Source: Myxococcales bacterium
Lineage (GTDB): Bacteria > Myxococcota_A > Polyangia > Palsa-1104 > JAEUJZ01
Direction of reading: 5' to 3'
DNA: 64,000 nucleotides
NCBI GenBank assembly: GCA_016794365.1
Contig: JAEUKB010000022.1
Location: forward strand, 103,827 to 167,826
Made by a program: the position numbers and the translations under genes. Below are positions 26,049 through 37,260 of this stretch, one piece after another. The notes beneath the pieces are model-generated. The model was not told the DNA's origin. It saw only the letters and a program-made list of their open reading frames with translations, and did no database searches. The stretch's first letter is position 1. Each line of letters begins with the position of its first letter.

Positions 26049-27035
26049 TTACGGCGCTTTGCAGACACCTTCGTAATCGACCGAGACGCCGTTTCCGTAC
26101 GCTACGCAGCGGTTGGAATACGTGGTGCCATCACAGCCGCAGACTGGCATGTACAGCGTCGTGCAGATCTCCGGTTTCTTCTGGCAAGTTCCCGGTGCAT
26201 CCGCGCGTCCACACATCGCGGTGTCGGGACGCTGACAGAACAGTCCTGCTTCACAGTCCATGGGAACGCCACGCGATCCACAGGACTCTCCCAGCTTGCC
26301 TACGCGCGGTCCAGAGACCACAAACGGAGTGTACGCTTCGCTTACAGAAAAGACCTGACGACCAGCGACGGTGCTGAGCGTTCCGGCGCTCAGGATTCCT
26401 TCCGGCTTCTTGAGCGCGCTCTGTAGCTCGCTGACCACCGGGGCCGAAAACCGCGTCGCATCAAACACCACGCTGTGGGACTTCACCGAGCTGCTCTTGT
26501 TGAGCGTCGCATGTCCGAACTTGGTGCAGGTTGTACAGGTGACGGCCAGCTCTGTGGATCGCACAAAGGTTCCGCTGGGAGTCGCCAGTGCTCTGCCCAT
26601 CCACGCTTCGCTCACCACCAGCTTGTCGTAGGTCTGTCCCGCGATCGGTGCAGTCTTTCGGATCGATCCACGCAGCAGCGCTTGTCCTTTGTGAACCAGA
26701 TCGCTCAGCTTGCTCTGTGATGCCGCATCGAGCTTGAGCGCGCTGTAATCAAATTCCAGAATCCGACATTCCGCTGCGATGCTTCCGTCGGAACAGGTCG
26801 TAGTCTTTTGGTTTACGCGCGCGGTGAAGTAGCCGCCACACATCGGGTACGCACAGCGCCGCGCATCCATGCGATTCACTACAAAGAACGTCGAGTTTCC
26901 AAGCGCAGTCAGCTCATTTTCTTGCTCGACAATCGCTTCTTGGGATTCATCCGTCAGGGTTCCTTCCGCAGAAGGAGCACATGCAGACAGCGAGCACAGA
27001 GCGGACAACATCACAGACAGGAAAGTTTTATTCAT
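26049..27035 (-). CDS. Lipoprotein with a Kazal-type protease-inhibitor domain
   Basis: The 328-residue product has a lipobox (CSLSAC) and a ~210-residue beta-rich middle region. A Cys-rich segment follows (SCGSRGVPMDCEAGLFCQRP), then a C-terminal Kazal domain (CTTLYMPVCGCDGTTYSNRC and YEGVC). Kazal domains inhibit serine proteases, and in predatory or social bacteria surface-anchored versions may protect against secreted proteases; that role is inferred. The 190 bp upstream of the ERG25-like gene and the 99 bp before the MBL gene isolate it as a single transcription unit. Confidence 0.8.
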   Translation of the reverse strand: MNKTFLSVMLSALCSLSACAPSAEGTLTDESQEAIVEQENELTALGNSTFFVVNRMDARRCAYPMCGGYFTARVNQKTTTCSDGSIAAECRILEFDYSALKLDAASQSKLSDLVHKGQALLRGSIRKTAPIAGQTYDKLVVSEAWMGRALATPSGTFVRSTELAVTCTTCTKFGHATLNKSSSVKSHSVVFDATRFSAPVVSELQSALKKPEGILSAGTLSTVAGRQVFSVSEAYTPFVVSGPRVGKLGESCGSRGVPMDCEAGLFCQRPDTAMCGRADAPGTCQKKPEICTTLYMPVCGCDGTTYSNRCVAYGNGVSVDYEGVCKAP

Positions 27036-27134
27036 GAGGGATTCTCCGTAAGGGTTTTGGTGCGCGGCAAGCTAGATCCGATTGTCAAAATGCGTCAAGT
27101 TCCCTGGTCTTTTCACCGATGCTGGACGCGATTC

Positions 27135-27938
27135 CTATTCGCTCTGTAGACCCGCATTCCGACAGTTGTCCTGATGGTGTGCAAGCATCTCTGGATTGTC
27201 TTGTCCGCGCGGCAGCTTGATTCGGAGTGCGGATGCGAGATCGCTGCGCGCTGCACAATCAGACAGCGCATCCAAGTAGCGAAGATCTTCCTGTGCGATC
27301 TGAAGCGCCTGTTGCGCAGACAGCGGTGGACCGTGACCGGGAAACACAGTCTGTGCGTTCTGGGACATCGCGCAGAGCGTGTGCAGCGTTTGACGATACG
27401 CAGACAAGTCTTCGACAAAAGGAATCTCACAAGGGGACAGATAGTCTCCGACGATGAGAAGCCCGGACGTAGGAAGGTGAAGCGCCAGTCCGTCTTCACT
27501 GTGTCCGGGAAGCTGAAGGACAGACACCGTCTCTGTTCCGATCGAAAAGGAGTCCCCATCACGCAGTCCACAGAGCCTATCGGTCGGCGGCCAGGCAAGC
27601 GGCGCTCCTCGATCGACATACCACTTGCGATCGAAGTCTTGGGCATCGCGCAGGTTTTTGTGGGCCAGCGTGCTCTGTTCAGCAATCGCATCGCGCAGCC
27701 GAACATTGAGCAGCACCTGCGACGGAGCAAACGCCTGCCAGCCTACGACGTGATCCCAGTGTCCGTGCGTAAACACCACCCGACATGCAGACGGCGGAAC
27801 CTGGACCAGCGTTTGTAGTTCGGCAAGCTCTCTGGGAAAGTAGCCGGGATCGATGATCAGCGCCTCGTGTCCGTCGGAAAGGACGGCGCTGGTGAGCTGC
27901 CAAATTCCGCTGTGTCGAACCTGCCACGTCACACTCAT
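27135..27938 (-). CDS. Metallo-beta-lactamase-fold hydrolase
   Basis: The 267-residue protein has the metal motif THGHWDHVVGW (HxHxDH), the later GHSEDG and FPGHGPPLS histidines, and an N-terminal strand ending in LIIDPGYFP, all typical of glyoxalase-II-like MBL enzymes. No signal peptide is evident. The substrate is unknown. It is divergent from the LamB-like porin gene across 152 bp. Confidence 0.85.
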   Translation of the reverse strand: MSVTWQVRHSGIWQLTSAVLSDGHEALIIDPGYFPRELAELQTLVQVPPSACRVVFTHGHWDHVVGWQAFAPSQVLLNVRLRDAIAEQSTLAHKNLRDAQDFDRKWYVDRGAPLAWPPTDRLCGLRDGDSFSIGTETVSVLQLPGHSEDGLALHLPTSGLLIVGDYLSPCEIPFVEDLSAYRQTLHTLCAMSQNAQTVFPGHGPPLSAQQALQIAQEDLRYLDALSDCAARSDLASALRIKLPRGQDNPEMLAHHQDNCRNAGLQSE

Positions 27939-28090
27939 GGGTCTTTCCTTTGGCTGCGCGCGCTGGGCCGCTCCGAGGCGCTGTGATTTTGTCTGCTGCG
28001 GCGCGAGATTGGGGCTTGCCTAGTCCGGCCTACCTTTGGTCTTCTTCTACCACCTTCGCCCACGCGGGGGCTCTAGGAGAAAGATCGCTC

Positions 28091-29644
28091 ATGCTCCGTC
28101 GGAAATCGAACCTGCGCTGGCTTGTTGCATCGTCTGCTGTGAGTCTGTTTGCGCTGCCGATTTTGGCAAGCGCTGCGTCGGGAAGCGATGCCAATCAGAG
28201 TCCACCCGCTGCGAGTGCAGAGCCCTTGGCCGTCGATGCAGCCAGCGGAGCGCGCAAAGCTTCTGCACACAGTCAGTTTGGTGCGTCGGGAAGTCCGCCT
28301 CCAGCTTCGGCTACAGCGACGGGATTTGACTTTGGCAGCTACGGTCGCGTCGGCATCGGCAGCGATCTGAGAGGCCACAGCGGTCACGCCGTCAACGTCG
28401 TTTCGTTCGGTTCCCGTCTGGAAAAGCCCGCTTATTTGGAGCTGAACTTTTACTACGGCGGCACGATCGGCGACGATCAAGACAAGCGCTGGCGCGTGGT
28501 GTTCGTCCCCGCATACTCCGGCGATCTGTTTCATTTCACCGGCAACTTTTCGCAGAACTTCGCCATCCGCAACGCCTACGCCGAGGTCGAAAACCTGGGT
28601 GTAAGCGGTCTGTCTTTGTGGGCCGGATCGCGCATGTATCGTGGCGACGATGTCTATCTGTTCGACTTCTGGCCGCTCGATAACCTAAATACCGTCGGTG
28701 GCGGCGCAGCGTATTCGTTCAATCAGAAAAAGACGCTGCTTCAGGTTCAGCTCGGCATGAACCGCCTGGCGGACTTTTATCAGTTTCAGCAGATCTCGGT
28801 TCCGTCGCGGCGGCTGCCCAGCTCGACCTCGGTACTGACACCGCAGTCAGCGACGGGAACTGCAACGACGCTGGACCGACAGCGGCTCGTCGTTTCGGCC
28901 AAGGCGACGCAGTTTGTGCGTGCGCTCGATCAGCTTCCGAACGGCAAGATCATCGTCTACGGAGAGTTCCACTACCTTCCCAAGGGTGAGCGGGTTCCCG
29001 AGACAACAGGTCAGCCGCCGCTGCCACTTCCCGACGACTACGGGTATGTGCTGGGCGCGCAGCTGGGTGGCTGGCTGCGTAGCTTTGTCTTTGCGAACCT
29101 GTTTTTCCGTCACGCGGGGGGACTGGGCGCGTTTGGCGATCTCGGCAGACCGTTTGGCTTTGGCAGCGATCAGCGCGTCTGGGGTGCGACGGAAAATACG
29201 CTGGCGCTGTCTGCCAACTATGAATCGCAGACGTTCGGTGTGATGGCCGGTGGCTACTTTCGTAAGTGGAGCGACGCAAATCCAGCAGAAGACAGCGGCT
29301 ATTCCGAAGGTGCGCTGGCGGTTCGTCCTACCGTGTACTTCACCAAGTATCTGCACACCGCCGTCGAGCTGTCCTATCAAGTGCGTCGTCCCACCACCGT
29401 GGATCAGGACACCGCACGATACATTCGTCCGATGGTGGCGCGGGTCAGCTTGATTCCGATCGTTGCGCCGCTGGGACGCGGTACGTACTCGCGACCGTTT
29501 CTGTACGGAATCTATACGCTGAGCTGGTTACACGCCGACGCTCAGTACTATCTGTTCGAGCCGCAAGACGTACGCGCAGGACGCTCGATCGTTCACTATC
29601 TTGGGCTCGGTGTGGAGTGGTGGTTTAACAGCTCTTATCGCTAG
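28091..29644 (+). CDS. LamB/maltoporin-like carbohydrate porin
   Basis: From the ATG at 28091, behind an AGGAGAAAG site, the 517-residue product has a signal peptide (SLFALPILASAASG), a low-complexity linker and a long beta barrel. The segment GFDFGSYGRVGIGSD, then RNAYAEVENLG and LWAGSRMYRGDDVYLFDFW, follows the maltoporin pattern in which a short acidic loop precedes the pore strands. The C-terminus (GLGVEWWFNSSYR) is barrel-like. It probably passes sugars through the outer membrane. No sugar ABC transporter lies nearby. Confidence 0.75.
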   Translation: MLRRKSNLRWLVASSAVSLFALPILASAASGSDANQSPPAASAEPLAVDAASGARKASAHSQFGASGSPPPASATATGFDFGSYGRVGIGSDLRGHSGHAVNVVSFGSRLEKPAYLELNFYYGGTIGDDQDKRWRVVFVPAYSGDLFHFTGNFSQNFAIRNAYAEVENLGVSGLSLWAGSRMYRGDDVYLFDFWPLDNLNTVGGGAAYSFNQKKTLLQVQLGMNRLADFYQFQQISVPSRRLPSSTSVLTPQSATGTATTLDRQRLVVSAKATQFVRALDQLPNGKIIVYGEFHYLPKGERVPETTGQPPLPLPDDYGYVLGAQLGGWLRSFVFANLFFRHAGGLGAFGDLGRPFGFGSDQRVWGATENTLALSANYESQTFGVMAGGYFRKWSDANPAEDSGYSEGALAVRPTVYFTKYLHTAVELSYQVRRPTTVDQDTARYIRPMVARVSLIPIVAPLGRGTYSRPFLYGIYTLSWLHADAQYYLFEPQDVRAGRSIVHYLGLGVEWWFNSSYR

Positions 29645-29682
29645 CACAGTCCGCAAAGCGCGTGTCAGCGTCCGCACTTTGG

Positions 29683-29748
29683 GTCCGTTCGGAATTGATT
29701 AGGAGTCCGTTCGGAGTGCGATAGGAGTCCGTTCGGAATGCGTTAGGA
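29683..29748. repeat. 11-bp periodic array (GTCCGTTCGGA / GTGCGTTAGGA type), six units
   Basis: Six consecutive 11-bp units, also readable as three 22-bp units each starting GTCCGTTCGGA, run up to and over the stop codon of the second P450 gene (29743-29745). The consensus GTGCGTTNGGA matches the array at 18541-18617. Both arrays lie between convergent genes. Confidence 0.9.
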
Positions 29749-31128
29749 GAGCTGTCGAAAGCGAACCTGCGCGCGCATTCCGTGCTTCGGACGTAGCGTG
29801 ATGAGCGGCTCTAGCTCGATCCGTTCTGGTGCCAAGACCGTGATCTCGACCTTCTGAATCAGCGCGCTCAGCACAAGCTGAAGCTCCATGATTGCAAAGC
29901 CCATTCCGATGCACTGACGCGGTCCTGCTGCGAACGGAAAGTAGGCTCCGTGATGTCGCTTGCTGGCGAGATCGGGCGCAAAGCGCTCTGGATCAAAGCG
30001 CAGCGGATCAGCAAAGAAACGAGCATCGCGCTGGACCAAAAACTGCGACATCAGGATGTGCGTTCCCGGCGCGATGGTGTGTCCATCGATGACATCCTGC
30101 GCGATGGCGCGACGACCGATCGCCCACACGGGTGGATACAGACGCATTGCTTCTTCTGCGACTTGCTTGGCATAGCGAAGCTGCGGCAGATCTTCAAATG
30201 TTGGGGCGCGATTCCCAAGCACAGAGATCGTCTCTGCATACAGCTTGTCTGCGATGTCGCGATGCTGGGTCAGCAGCATGAACGCAAACGACAGTGCATT
30301 CGCAGTGGTTTCGTGTCCCGCAAGCAGCAGCGTCATCACTTCATCGCGAATTTCTTCGACGGAAAGAGGCTGTTCCCGTTCGCTTCCTTCGGTGTGAAGG
30401 TGCGCGCTCAGGAGCATTCCCAGAAGGTCCGATCCGGTGTCTCCTTCTGGACTCATGCGCGCTTCAATGAGCTTTTTGACCACGCGATCCAGCACCGCCA
30501 GCTCGCGTCGGAACTTGATCGTAAACGGAGTCGGAAACCACAGCGGAGTCGGCACGAGCGCATTGATGTACTCATTGGTCAGCCGCAGCAGCTCACCAAG
30601 CGACAGTCCCACTTCTTCGGTCTGACTGGACAGATCGCTGGAAAACAGACTCTCTCCAACGATCTCCAGCGTCAGTGCCATCAGCTCTGCGTGAATGTCG
30701 AGCTGCATCGTTGAACCGTGACGATGCCAGTCATCCATTCGCTGCGCGGTTCTGCGTAGCATGATGCTTGCAAAGCCGGGAAGTCGCTGCTTGTGAAACG
30801 CGGGCTGCGCCAGCTTGCGATGACGCCTCCACTCCGCTCCGTTTGCGGTCAGGAGTCCCTTTCCTAACACGACCTCAAGACGCTCGTAGTCTTGTCCTTT
30901 GTCGTAGTTTTTGTGGTGTTCCTGAAGTACGTAGCGAACAGAGTCAGGATGTCTCACCGACAGCAGCGGGAGCCCGAGCGGAATCCGAACGGTGTCTCCG
31001 TAGCGCTGATGAAGATCCTGTAGGAATCCGATCGGATCGTTACGGAATGCGGACAGACAAAAGGGAGTCTGCCAAACAGAAGGACCAGGAATCGATTTGT
31101 GGGTGGCAGCTGCGCTGTGCGAGTTCAT
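29743..31128 (-). CDS. Cytochrome P450 (fatty-acid/terpene hydroxylase-like)
   Basis: The 461-residue P450 has the I-helix LLAGHETTANALS (AGHETT 270-275), ExxR (Glu326, Arg329) and the heme site FPFAAGPRQCIGMGFA (Cys406). The IPGP start and the sequence around the heme resemble CYP110/CYP102/CYP4-like enzymes that hydroxylate fatty acids, alkanes or terpenoids. It is not CYP51-like and has no fused partner. It is divergent from a TetR gene, with palindromic sites in the 120-bp gap, which suggests substrate-induced derepression. Confidence 0.85.
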   Translation of the reverse strand: MNSHSAAATHKSIPGPSVWQTPFCLSAFRNDPIGFLQDLHQRYGDTVRIPLGLPLLSVRHPDSVRYVLQEHHKNYDKGQDYERLEVVLGKGLLTANGAEWRRHRKLAQPAFHKQRLPGFASIMLRRTAQRMDDWHRHGSTMQLDIHAELMALTLEIVGESLFSSDLSSQTEEVGLSLGELLRLTNEYINALVPTPLWFPTPFTIKFRRELAVLDRVVKKLIEARMSPEGDTGSDLLGMLLSAHLHTEGSEREQPLSVEEIRDEVMTLLLAGHETTANALSFAFMLLTQHRDIADKLYAETISVLGNRAPTFEDLPQLRYAKQVAEEAMRLYPPVWAIGRRAIAQDVIDGHTIAPGTHILMSQFLVQRDARFFADPLRFDPERFAPDLASKRHHGAYFPFAAGPRQCIGMGFAIMELQLVLSALIQKVEITVLAPERIELEPLITLRPKHGMRAQVRFRQLS

Positions 31129-31168
31129 GTTGCGAAGGACTCCGATTGGGATAGCGTGTGATGATCAG

Positions 31169-31225
31169 AATGCGAGCAATTGCTCAGGTTTTGTACTCGC
31201 TACATATTCGCGTTTGGCTCGCATT
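31169..31225. promoter_or_regulatory. Palindromic operator candidates between P450 and TetR genes
   Basis: GAGCAATTGCTC (31174-31185) is a perfect 12-bp palindrome. A 9-bp inverted pair, AATGCGAGC (31169-31177) and GCTCGCATT (31217-31225), brackets the region. The shared GCGAGC half-site supports binding by the adjacent TetR protein. Confidence 0.55.
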
Positions 31226-31248
31226 TGATATCGACGGGAAAATACGAA

Positions 31249-31935
31249 ATGAAGAAGAAAGCTCGCATAAATCCTCGCAAGTTGCCCACGCAGGAACGAT
31301 CGAAACAGCTGGTCGATTCCTTGCTGTCTGCGACCGCGAACATCTTGGTGCGGCGTGGCTATGAAGGACTCACAACCAACCGGGTGGCGGACGAAGCAGG
31401 GGTGAGCGTGGGCTCTCTGTATCAGTACTTTCCGAACAAGGAATCGCTGGTCGAAGCGCTGATTCGACGCTGGTCCGATGGACTCATGGAAACGATCGCG
31501 GATCACTATCTGGAAGTACGCAACGAATCGATTGAGACAGCGGTGGATACGATGGTTCGTGCGGCGCTCGATTCCACCCGGGTGGATGCGAAGCTGCATC
31601 GCATCTTGACGCAGCAGATTCCCAACGTGAATGCGCTGCCCGCGCTGGAGCTGTTCAATCGTCGCATGTCCGAGCGGGTCGCGAGCTGGCTGGAGCTGCA
31701 TCGCGAAGAGCTGGAAGTCGAAGATCTGCACCTGGCGGCAGAGATCGTGGTGATGACGCTGGCGGGACTGTCGGACTATGCGCTGATTCAGCGGCCAGAG
31801 CTGCTCGATTCACCGTCGTTTGTGCAGCACTTGTCGCGTCTGGTCTTGGGCTACCTGGCTCCGACGCGGGCGAGCCAGCTTTCCGCTTCAGCAGGGAAGC
31901 GTCGGCGAACCAGCAAGCGGCTGGCGCAGTCGTAG
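31249..31935 (+). CDS. TetR/AcrR-family transcriptional regulator
   Basis: The 228-residue protein has a basic leader, then the TetR N-terminal helix-turn-helix (RGYEGLTTNRVADEAGVSVG, then SLYQYFPNKESLVEAL). A C-terminal all-helical ligand-binding domain follows. The ATG at 31249 is preferred over an in-frame upstream start because the upstream residues lie in the operator region. It is divergent from the second P450 and probably represses it. The ffh gene begins 45 bp downstream on the same strand. Confidence 0.85.
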   Translation: MKKKARINPRKLPTQERSKQLVDSLLSATANILVRRGYEGLTTNRVADEAGVSVGSLYQYFPNKESLVEALIRRWSDGLMETIADHYLEVRNESIETAVDTMVRAALDSTRVDAKLHRILTQQIPNVNALPALELFNRRMSERVASWLELHREELEVEDLHLAAEIVVMTLAGLSDYALIQRPELLDSPSFVQHLSRLVLGYLAPTRASQLSASAGKRRRTSKRLAQS

Positions 31936-31980
31936 TTGCACGTTGCCGAGAGACGCAAGGACGTGCTAAGCCTTGCGACA

Positions 31981-33618
<1,638 letters not shown>

Positions 33619-33633
33619 GTCGAGGAACAAGCG

Positions 33634-34542
33634 ATGTCCCAGGCGAGCAGTGTGGGCTTTCGGGGCGTATTTACGGCGCTGGTGACGCCGATGCGAGCGG
33701 GCCGTGGTCCCTCACCAGAGCTGGACGAGCCGAGCTTGCGTCGGTTGGTGGATTCGCAGATCGCGAGCGGGATTTCCGGTCTGGTCGCTTGCGGAACCAC
33801 CGGCGAAGCAGCGACGATGTCGCCAGAAGAGCAAGCGCGCGTGATTCGCATTGTCGTCGAGACAGCGGCGCAGCGCGTTCCAGTCTTGGCTGGCGTGGGA
33901 TCTTCATCGACGGCAAATTCGCTGGCGCTCGGTCGGGCTGCGCTGGCTGCGGGCGTCGATGGGCTGCTCGCAGTGACGCCGTACTACAACAAGCCGCCGC
34001 AAGAGGGTCTGTATCAGCACTTTGTGAGCCTGTGCTCGCTGGGTGCGCCGATCATGCTCTACAACGTGCCGGGACGGACGGGCTGTGACCTGCTTCCCGA
34101 GACGGTGGCGCGACTGGCTGAGAGGCCGGAAATCGTGTCGCTCAAGGAAGCGTCGGGATCGGTGCTTCGGCTGCAAACCCTGCATCGTCTGCTCGGGAAT
34201 CGCTTGACGCTGTTGTCGGGGGAAGATGCGCTAAACTTCGCGCTGTACTCGGTGGGCGCAAGTGGGGCGGTGTCGGTGCTGTCAAACGTCGCGCCGCAGC
34301 AGACGGTGGAAGTCTGGCAGCGCTTCGCAAGCGGTCAGCACGCCGATTCGCTACAGCTTCATCAGCGCCTGGTGCCGCTGTGTGACTTGCTGTTTTGCGA
34401 GCCCAACCCGATTCCTGCGAAGGCTGCGCTGCATCTTCTCGGACAGCTTGACGACGTGCTGCGGCTGCCGCTGGTTCCGATGTCGAGCCCGAACCGTGCC
34501 AAGCTCCAGGCTGAGCTTGCGTCGCTGAGGCTTCTTCCATGA
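33634..34542 (+). CDS. dapA: 4-hydroxy-tetrahydrodipicolinate synthase
   Basis: The 302-residue TIM-barrel enzyme condenses pyruvate with aspartate semialdehyde, the first committed step of lysine and diaminopimelate synthesis. Visible motifs are GTTGEAATMSPEE, the tyrosine region YYNKPPQEGLYQHF and the Schiff-base lysine in VSLKEASGS. Length is typical. The stop overlaps the dapB start in an ATGA junction, so the two are translationally coupled. Confidence 0.93.
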   Translation: MSQASSVGFRGVFTALVTPMRAGRGPSPELDEPSLRRLVDSQIASGISGLVACGTTGEAATMSPEEQARVIRIVVETAAQRVPVLAGVGSSSTANSLALGRAALAAGVDGLLAVTPYYNKPPQEGLYQHFVSLCSLGAPIMLYNVPGRTGCDLLPETVARLAERPEIVSLKEASGSVLRLQTLHRLLGNRLTLLSGEDALNFALYSVGASGAVSVLSNVAPQQTVEVWQRFASGQHADSLQLHQRLVPLCDLLFCEPNPIPAKAALHLLGQLDDVLRLPLVPMSSPNRAKLQAELASLRLLP

Positions 34543-35471
34543 GCGGTGGATCGTTCCCGAGTGAGCGAACCAATCCCGATGAGTCTTCGGATCAGTTCCA
34601 GCCATCGTCCGCGACGGCAGGGAAGGGCGGTAGCGAGCTAAATCTTGAGATCAACCTGCCCGTGCGCGTCGGGGTTTATGGCGCATTCGGACGCATGGGC
34701 CAGATGATCATGCGAGCGCTCTTGTCGGGCGTGGATTCGGATCGCGATCCGAAGCTGATGCTAACGGCTGCCGTCGAGTCCGCGAATCATCCGCACCTGG
34801 GTCGCGACATCGGTCCGTCGTGCGGCATGGGTCCAGTCGGAATCGATCTGACCGACGATCTGGCGCGCGCGCTGTCCAACGTCGATGTGATGATTGATTT
34901 TTCGTCTCCCGCTGGGACGGCTCTGCTGGCGGCTGCGTCGGTGGAAACCCATACTCCGCTCGTGATTGGTACAACCTCGCTGCATGCGGCGGCGCTGGCG
35001 TCGATAGACTCGGCGGCCAATCGGGTTCCAGTGGTCTGTTCGGCGAACATGTCACCGGGAATGAACGTGATGATTGCGCTGCTCAAGCGAGCAGCGACGG
35101 CACTTCCTGACTACGATGCAGAGATCGTCGAGCTTCATCACAAGTGGAAGCGCGATGCACCGTCGGGAACGGCGCTGCTGTTGGCAGACTCGATTGAAGG
35201 TGCGCGGGCGAAAAAGAGTGATCTGCGCTTCGGACGCTCGGGGCTGAGCGGTCCGCGTGAAGCCGGTGAGCTGGGCGTGATGGCGATTCGTGGCGGAGAT
35301 GTCGTCGGTGAGCACACCACGTTCTTTTTCGGAACCGGCGAGCGACTGGAGCTGACGCATCGAGCGCACAGTCGCGAAGTGTTCGCGCGTGGCGCACTGA
35401 TGGCTGCGCGCTGGGTGGTTCATCAGCCTGCGGGCATTTACGGCATGGAAGACGTGCTGGGCGTGATTTAG
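34539..35471 (+). CDS. dapB: 4-hydroxy-tetrahydrodipicolinate reductase
   Basis: The 310-residue protein reduces the DapA product using NAD(P)H. The nucleotide motif GAFGRMGQ, the catalytic [15 protein letters not shown] region and the [16 protein letters not shown] segment are present. About 40 polar residues precede the first strand (VRVGVYG), an extension not usual for the family. A start nearer that strand is possible, but the ATGA overlap with dapA favours the long form. Confidence 0.92.
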   Translation: MSGGSFPSERTNPDESSDQFQPSSATAGKGGSELNLEINLPVRVGVYGAFGRMGQMIMRALLSGVDSDRDPKLMLTAAVESANHPHLGRDIGPSCGMGPVGIDLTDDLARALSNVDVMIDFSSPAGTALLAAASVETHTPLVIGTTSLHAAALASIDSAANRVPVVCSANMSPGMNVMIALLKRAATALPDYDAEIVELHHKWKRDAPSGTALLLADSIEGARAKKSDLRFGRSGLSGPREAGELGVMAIRGGDVVGEHTTFFFGTGERLELTHRAHSREVFARGALMAARWVVHQPAGIYGMEDVLGVI

Positions 35472-35481
35472 CGAAACCTCG

Positions 35482-37260
35482 ATGCAGCAGCTTCACGGCA
35501 ACCTCACCGGCCTGTCGGCCAGCGATAAGCAGCTTCTGGAACGAATTTACCGGCGACGGGTGGCTCCAAGCGAAGTGGTGTCAGAGGAGCTGGGCGCGTT
35601 TCTGGGTCAGTGCTCGACGACGGTGAAGCGTCAGGTCGGGGTCTTGCTGGATCGCGCAGGAATCGTCACCCACGTCATCGTCGGCGATCATCAAAAGCTG
35701 TTTTTGCCCGATCTCGGACGAGCGCGCGCCGGTCGTGGTCGTCTGCGCGGTCTGCGTCTGGTTCACACGCACCTTCACGGCGAGCCGCTCAGCCGCGACG
35801 ATCTGCTCGATCTGGCCAAGCTGCGACTCGATATGGTGGTGGCGATTGGCATCGGACGCGCTGGACGGTCGGAGCGGCTGTTTATGGCGCACCTTCTGCC
35901 GCCCAATCCGCAAGGTGAGCTGTGGCGAGAGCTTCCGTCGCAGCTTCTGCATCAGCAAGACGTGGTCTTCGACGAGCTGATTCCGGCGCTCGAAGCGGAG
36001 TATCAAAAAGCGGCGCAAGCTGCAGCGGTGGTCGATGACGGTCGCGATCGTGCGCTGGTTGTTCACGTCATCTGCACCGGCGACGATCCCAAAGATCGCG
36101 GTGAGTCACAAAATCCAATCGCTCGCGTCGCTGAGCTGCGAGAGCTGTGTCGAACGGCGGGCCTGCAAGTGCTGGATGTGGTGACGCAGAAGCGGCATCA
36201 GCTTGATCCTCGGACGCTGCTCGGGAAAGGCAAGCTCGACGAAGTGGTGCTGCGCGCGCTGCAATACGATGCGACGGTGCTGGTCTTTGACAAAGAGCTT
36301 CAGCCTGCGCAGGCTCGGACGATCAGCGACGCGACGACGCTGAAGGTGATCGATCGGACGATGCTCATCCTCGATATCTTTGCCCAGCACGCGAAGAGTC
36401 GCGACGGAAAGATGCAGGTCGAGCTGGCACAGCTCAAGTACACGCTGCCTCGGCTGATCGAAAAGAACACGATGATGTCTCGTCTGACGGGCGGCATCGG
36501 TGGTCGCGGTCCCGGTGAGACGAAGCTAGAGATCAATCGTCGTCGAGCCCGCGAGCGCATCACGCTGCTTCAGCGTCAGATTGATAACCTGTCGTCGGAA
36601 CGTCATGAGCGACGGAAGATGCGACGACGACGAGCGCTGCCGGTGATTGGCATCGTCGGATATACGAACGCGGGAAAATCGACGCTGCTCAACACGCTGA
36701 CCAAGAGCGACGTGCTGGCCGAAGACAAGCTGTTTGCGACGCTCGATCCGACGAGTCGAAGGATGCGCTTTCCCGACGAGCGTGAGCTGATCTTGACCGA
36801 TACCGTCGGCTTCATTCGGGATCTGCCGCAAGATCTGGTGACGGCGTTTCGGGCGACGCTCGAGGAGCTGTCGGAAGCGGATCTGCTGATGCATGTGCTC
36901 GACGCGAGCGATCCAGCGATGGAAGAACAGCGACGCTCGGTCGAAAAGATCCTGTTCGAGCTGGAGCTGTCCGATAAGCCGAGGCTGCTCGTCTATAACA
37001 AGATCGACAAGCTGGATGCCGAAGGATTTGCGTCGCTGCCGCACGATCGGGAAGCGGTGGCTCTGTCGGCGTTTGACAAAGAGACGGTCAGGCCGCTGCT
37101 CTTTGCGATTGATCAGGCGCTGGCGCTGTCACCGCAGCGACGTTACTGGGTTGGCTGGCCGGGATGTGATGATTCGCTGGCAGCGGGCGCAGACGAAGCA
37201 GGAGTAGACGGTGCAGACGAAGCAGAACCGGCTGTGGATGACGGTGTGACGACTGCTTGA
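35482..37260 (+). CDS. hflX: Ribosome-associated GTPase HflX, long form
   Basis: The 592-residue protein has the HflX domain ([19 protein letters not shown]; glycine-rich [14 protein letters not shown]) and a GTPase domain (G1 [10 protein letters not shown]3 [11 protein letters not shown]4 NKIDKLD). HflX splits stalled 70S or 100S ribosomes. About 190 residues precede the usual start of the family ([20 protein letters not shown]), a long N-terminal version. The acidic tail ([19 protein letters not shown]) is low complexity, and its DNA overlaps the convergent membrane gene by 118 bp. Confidence 0.92.
   Translation: MQQLHGNLTGLSASDKQLLERIYRRRVAPSEVVSEELGAFLGQCSTTVKRQVGVLLDRAGIVTHVIVGDHQKLFLPDLGRARAGRGRLRGLRLVHTHLHGEPLSRDDLLDLAKLRLDMVVAIGIGRAGRSERLFMAHLLPPNPQGELWRELPSQLLHQQDVVFDELIPALEAEYQKAAQAAAVVDDGRDRALVVHVICTGDDPKDRGESQNPIARVAELRELCRTAGLQVLDVVTQKRHQLDPRTLLGKGKLDEVVLRALQYDATVLVFDKELQPAQARTISDATTLKVIDRTMLILDIFAQHAKSRDGKMQVELAQLKYTLPRLIEKNTMMSRLTGGIGGRGPGETKLEINRRRARERITLLQRQIDNLSSERHERRKMRRRRALPVIGIVGYTNAGKSTLLNTLTKSDVLAEDKLFATLDPTSRRMRFPDERELILTDTVGFIRDLPQDLVTAFRATLEELSEADLLMHVLDASDPAMEEQRRSVEKILFELELSDKPRLLVYNKIDKLDAEGFASLPHDREAVALSAFDKETVRPLLFAIDQALALSPQRRYWVGWPGCDDSLAAGADEAGVDGADEAEPAVDDGVTTA

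Noticed and set aside
10145..31980. A horizontally acquired island spanning the accessory genes
   Set aside because: Spot checks of base composition (about 57-63% GC) did not differ clearly from the flanks, and no integrase, tRNA or flanking repeats were seen.
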